A stretch of 64,000 bases of DNA from C-114 sp963719285 (GTDB lineage Bacteria; Chloroflexota; Limnocylindria; Limnocylindrales; CSP1-4), in the NCBI GenBank assembly GCA_963719285.1, contig CAVRBO010000001.1:1116001-1180000 (forward strand), written 5' to 3'. How positions within the stretch are numbered: position 1 is the first letter of the stretch; each line of letters begins with the position of its first letter. Positions 61,286-64,000 of this stretch are shown one piece after another. Made by a program: the position numbers and the translations under genes. The notes below the pieces were generated by a model. That model had not been told where the DNA came from, ran no database searches, and worked only from the letters and a program-made list of their open reading frames with translations.

Positions 61286-62020
61286 CTAGTCGTCGTCTCG
61301 GCGCGAGTGACTCCACGGCGTGGGCTGCTTCGCGACGTACGGGTAGGTGAAGAAGCAGACCAGCGAATCTTCCCGGATCGTCCCGTCACTCGTCGCGTAC
61401 GTCACCGCGGTCTCGCCGCCCGCATCCGAGACGTCGATACCGAGTTCGATCTCGCGCCGCGGATAGTTGGGGTCGAGGATGAGCAGCTTGAGCGCGGTCC
61501 CCTGGAGGTCGTACCCGTAGGCCAGGACCTGGTGGTTGTGGTTCAGCTTGCGCGGGTCGGCCGAGACGGTCTTCACGAGGCCGATCATCACGAGGCTCCC
61601 GCTGTCGAGCCGAGCCTTGATCACCGGCCACTCGTCGTGGACCATCACGTATGTCCGGCTGTCGTCCAGCCCCGGCAACGGGCCCTCGCGCTTCGGGCGC
61701 AGTGGTGACATGAGCGAGAGGAAGCGGAGCGGGAGCCAGCCATGGGTGAGGCTGTCGACCTGCCGGCCGACGACGTAGTCGTAGCGGCCATCGCCCGCGG
61801 CCGGATCGGGCGGGTCCGGGTCCTCCGGCGGCACGCTGCCTGCCACGAACAGATCGGCCACGGTGAAGCTCATGCCCCCGCACAGGCCGTTCGCGGCGTC
61901 GCCCAACCGGATCCGCCCGAACGGTGGGGGCAGGTCGACCTCGCGGACGGGCTCGTGGGGCCACGCGTTGGCGAATTGCAGGCCGAGGGCCGGCGTGAAG
62001 TTCGGGACCTGGACCCTCAT
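61286..62020 (-). CDS. protein with Cys/His peptidase-like motifs (244 aa), not firmly assigned
   Basis: The protein starts MRVQVPNFTPALGLQFANAW. It has NGLCGGMSFTVADLFVAG with a candidate nucleophile Cys, RQVDSLTHGWLPLRFLSLM, and later LNHNHQVLAYGYDLQG with a candidate His followed by LLILDPNYPRREIELG. The order Cys ... His ... Asp/Asn in this setting resembles papain-fold or C39-like peptidases, but I cannot confirm activity. There is no signal peptide. The ATG at 62020 has GGAGG 7 nt upstream. It converges with the broken protease (3-4 nt overlap) and lies behind the lysyl oxidase gene. Confidence 0.65.
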   Translation of the reverse strand: MRVQVPNFTPALGLQFANAWPHEPVREVDLPPPFGRIRLGDAANGLCGGMSFTVADLFVAGSVPPEDPDPPDPAAGDGRYDYVVGRQVDSLTHGWLPLRFLSLMSPLRPKREGPLPGLDDSRTYVMVHDEWPVIKARLDSGSLVMIGLVKTVSADPRKLNHNHQVLAYGYDLQGTALKLLILDPNYPRREIELGIDVSDAGGETAVTYATSDGTIREDSLVCFFTYPYVAKQPTPWSHSRRDDD

Positions 62021-62107
62021 CTCGGCCTCCGTCGAGTGCTCCGAATGGACCGACGCTCACCATAGGGCCGGCGCGTCTCGACGGTATCTCTCGCGAGTTC
62101 GCCTCGG

Positions 62108-63607
62108 TCAGGGCCCGAGGACGCAGGCGAACTGCGGCCCGAGGCTCCCGTCCACGAGCGGCCAGATCGCGTCGTCCGAACCGTCCGACGGCGCCGTGGC
62201 CGGCACCCAGTCCGCGGGGTCCTCGGCCACCTGTCCAGCGGTGGCGGGGTCGCCGTCGGCCGGCGTCAGCATCGCGCCGTTCTGGACGCTGCCCGGGCCG
62301 AGCCCCAGCGAACCCGCATCCGGCGCGACCGCCGCTGGGGCCGCGCCGTACGCCCGGTGGAGGAATGCCATCGTCTCGCCGCGATGGATCTTCGTCGTTG
62401 GGCAGAACGTGGTCGCCGTGCAGCCGGCCATGATCCCGGCCTCGGCCACCGCGTTGATACCCGGCTCGTCGGGGCTGGAGTCGGCGTCCGTGAAGTGGTC
62501 GTCGGCAGCCGGCGGGAGCTTCAGCGCCTTGGCCAGGATCGTCGCGATCGCGCCGCGTGAGACGGTCCCGGCCGGGCAGAACGTCGTGGACGAGCAGCCC
62601 GCCATGATCCCGGCCGCGGCGACCCGGTTGATGTCGGCCTCGTGGGTCGAACCGTTGTCGTCGGTGAAGAAGTCCGTGTCGGTCGGCGGCAGGTTCGCGG
62701 CGATGGCGATGTAGGACGCCGTGTCCGCCCGGCTGACGAGGTCCGTCGTGCAGAACATGTCGGCGTCGCAGTTCCTGGCGATGCCGCCGTCCACGGCCCA
62801 GTCGATGTCCTTCGCGAACGGCGAGTTCTTGTGATCGTTGGAGCAGCTGTTGCCCGAGCCCAGGAGCTTGACCTTGGTCCCGGTCGAGGCGAACGAGATC
62901 TTCGACCAGGTGCAGTTGTTGGTCTCGTTGAGCTCGGCGAACATGCCATACAGGTCGACCGCGCCGCGGACCGTGTAGGTGCCACCGGGCAGGCCGGTGA
63001 TGTCGATCCACTGGTACGCATAGGTGGACGGGTAGAGGTCGGCCCAGCCGACGGAGATGCCGACCTTCGTGTGGAGCACATTCTTCGTTCCGCAGCCGGT
63101 CCTGAGGTAGTGGGCGGATCTGGGCGCGCCGGGCAGCGACGTGGAGCGCCGGTTCGTGTCGAAGAAGCAGAAGCCGATCTTGGCTGTCCGCACCGTGGTC
63201 GAGGTGGTCGACCACATGTGGTAGGTGAGCATCCGGAGCACGTGCCAGTGGTTGTGGCCGTCGCCGGCCCAGCTCATCTGGGCGGTCGTATGGATCCGCC
63301 GCGTCGTGCCGCCGGTCCTGTAGATGACCTGGTCCACGGACCAGGGCGTGGACGTGGAGGCGCGCGTGCCACGGACCTCGAACGGGCCCTTCCCGACGTT
63401 GAGCATCATCCCGCTGAACCGCAGGAGACGCCGTCCGGACGATGTCTTCACGATCCGGAAGTCGGTCGTCGTGGCGACCTTCAGATCGGGCAGCCGGTCG
63501 CTGGCGGCCAGCGCCGGGGTGGCGGGCACGATCGCGAAGAGGAGACCGAGCGTCCCGACGATGACCAGCGCCCGACGAGTCCTCCGGCTGCGGTGAGCAC
63601 GCAACAT
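62108..63607 (-). CDS. secreted lysyl oxidase-family protein with SLH domains
   Basis: The 499-residue protein has a signal peptide (basic RSRRTRR, then VIVGTLGLLFAIVPATPALA). A lysyl oxidase-like domain follows (about 38-240): LPDLKVATTTDFRI, MSWAGDGHNHWHVLRMLTYH with the copper-type HxHxH pattern at 118-122, KIGFCFFD, GISVGWADLYPSTYAYQWID and ELNETNN. Three SLH-like repeats at about 264-307, 313-366 and 371-421 share GIMAGCSSTTFCP-type cores with paired Cys. SLH repeats bind the cell wall, so the oxidase would be held on the surface and could oxidise lysines of surface proteins. A Pro/Ala/Asp-rich tail ends it. TACCGT lies 6 nt before the ATG. Confidence 0.88.
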   Translation of the reverse strand: MLRAHRSRRTRRALVIVGTLGLLFAIVPATPALAASDRLPDLKVATTTDFRIVKTSSGRRLLRFSGMMLNVGKGPFEVRGTRASTSTPWSVDQVIYRTGGTTRRIHTTAQMSWAGDGHNHWHVLRMLTYHMWSTTSTTVRTAKIGFCFFDTNRRSTSLPGAPRSAHYLRTGCGTKNVLHTKVGISVGWADLYPSTYAYQWIDITGLPGGTYTVRGAVDLYGMFAELNETNNCTWSKISFASTGTKVKLLGSGNSCSNDHKNSPFAKDIDWAVDGGIARNCDADMFCTTDLVSRADTASYIAIAANLPPTDTDFFTDDNGSTHEADINRVAAAGIMAGCSSTTFCPAGTVSRGAIATILAKALKLPPAADDHFTDADSSPDEPGINAVAEAGIMAGCTATTFCPTTKIHRGETMAFLHRAYGAAPAAVAPDAGSLGLGPGSVQNGAMLTPADGDPATAGQVAEDPADWVPATAPSDGSDDAIWPLVDGSLGPQFACVLGP

Positions 63608-63613
63608 GGCGGG

Positions 63614-63619
63614 ACGGTA
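63614..63619 (-). promoter_or_regulatory. -10 element of the lysyl oxidase-SLH gene
   Basis: TACCGT on the minus strand, 6 nt before the ATG at 63607; leaderless arrangement. Confidence 0.45.
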
Positions 63620-63755
63620 CACCGTTGGGGAGTGCCGTACGTGGATGGAATCGCGGCATCCGGGGCTCGGTACATTTCGAATTCGCATCGGGCATGAGAT
63701 CCGCTACGCCAACCATGCCTCCGTGCGCATGGACCACGGCGCGCGGACGGGGCTC

Positions 63756-64000
63756 CTAGCCACCCGACATCGCCTGGCGACGCAGCGTCGCGAGGTATGA
63801 GCCCGCGCCCGGCCAGGAGGGCCAGGTGACCGGTCGCTCGGTCGACCCGTACGGCGTAGAAGCCTCCGACGAACGGCGCCCGGGATCGCGTCCGTACATC
63901 GACAGGTCCGCGGCATCCGACCCGGCGGCGACGAGCAGCTCTGAATCGAATGTCGCCAGCTTCGCCCCGATCGACCTCGCCAAAGCCAGGTACAAGGCAT
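63756..64000 (-). CDS. C-terminal part of a PIN-domain protein (VapC-like), 5' end outside the window
   Basis: The minus-strand frame open at the right edge reads ALYLALARSIGAKLATFDSE and then LLVAAGSDAADL before a stop at 63756. The DALYLALA...GAxLxTxDxxL pattern is the last helix-strand unit of PIN domains, where the late Asp helps bind the metal. VapC toxins are RNases paired with a small antitoxin upstream; any antitoxin would lie beyond the window. A tail of about 40 residues after the fold (YGSTERPVTWPSWPGAGSYL) is unusually long. Confidence 0.6.
   Translation of the reverse strand, partial: ALYLALARSIGAKLATFDSELLVAAGSDAADLSMYGRDPGRRSSEASTPYGSTERPVTWPSWPGAGSYLATLRRQAMSGG

Larger units (their letters stand above)
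57268..61289 (+). pseudogene. secreted subtilisin-like protease with three repeated modules and two fibronectin III domains, many frame lesions
   Basis: Read with frame changes this is one surface protein of about 1330 residues. It has a signal peptide (GASIAFSMLLAMPLPAAAAS), an inhibitor-type propeptide (SWIVTLKAGTDAPTKAAPFA on), and an S8 catalytic domain with VAILDTGVDLTHPDL (Asp), GHGHGTHVAGI (His), YIAAAGNS (oxyanion Asn) and GTSMASPHVAGVAAL (Ser). A short Ig-like piece (SPANGSTVSGPVTISAS), three modules of about 179 residues, a Pro-Thr linker and two fibronectin III domains follow. At least ten frame shifts are needed, near 57990, 58080, 58120, 58630, 58800, 59005, 59040-59100, 59300-59350, 59865 and 61010, plus an in-frame TAG at 61029. 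Coding sense is preserved between them. Confidence 0.75.

Overview
The window is about 64 kb of very GC-rich bacterial chromosome, densely packed, with codons strongly biased to G/C in third position. I see no rRNA, tRNA, CRISPR array, transposase or phage gene. The gene content suggests a high-GC, single-membrane lineage: cyanophycin synthetase with cyanophycinase, an lhr-nei2 pair, SLH-type surface domains fused to a lysyl-oxidase domain, and many transcripts that appear leaderless. My best guess is Chloroflexota (Limnocylindria/Ellin6529-like), with Actinomycetota as the alternative. This is inference from content, not from a marker gene.

Layout. 1-1077: a purine permease cut by the left edge. 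1255-7355: a small hypothetical gene, then a tight coaX-coaBC-panB-panC pathway operon (pantoate to 4'-phosphopantetheine), followed by a frameshifted MFS gene. 7431-13247 (minus): BioD/DRTGG protein, hypothetical, glutamate dehydrogenase, DegV, MFS. 13322-17902 (plus): gamma-glutamyltransferase, TauE/SafE and a broken DUF1634 partner, a zinc-ribbon-like small protein, AzlCD. 17927-26439: RidA and M20 peptidase (minus), an ATP-grasp-less CphA paralogue (plus), a 620-bp repeat island, then cphA and cphB (minus) and a VanZ protein. 26532-31492: GT87, MFS, class II amidotransferase, ECF sigma factor with an interrupted membrane partner. 31456-36954: nei2 and lhr. 37078-43286: DoxX, HDAC-like deacetylase, ClpP-like protease, TatA, amidohydrolase, Mug-type glycosylase, small membrane protein. 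43279-49631: NUDIX with a dead beta-lactamase-like tail, GNAT, thioredoxin-domain protein, Ca2+/H+ exchanger, MFS. 49764-56524: a three-gene ABC exporter facing a MerR-MFS-MFS efflux operon. 56598-64000: small membrane protein, a heavily broken subtilisin-like surface protease, a Cys/His peptidase-like protein, a lysyl oxidase-SLH protein, and a PIN-domain fragment at the right edge.

How genes work together. The first operon covers most of vitamin B5/CoA synthesis. Glutamate dehydrogenase, gamma-glutamyltransferase, branched-chain amino acid export, an M20 peptidase and the cyanophycin genes form a loose nitrogen-handling neighbourhood. The 49-57 kb stretch is an efflux region.

Two window-wide signals stand out. 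First, a TANNNT hexamer lies 6-9 nt upstream of the start codon of many first genes, which implies leaderless mRNAs. Second, four genes carry frame lesions (MFS at 6170, DUF1634, the sigma partner and the protease). Compensating indels in near-identical repeats suggest that at least some of these are sequence or assembly errors rather than true pseudogenes.
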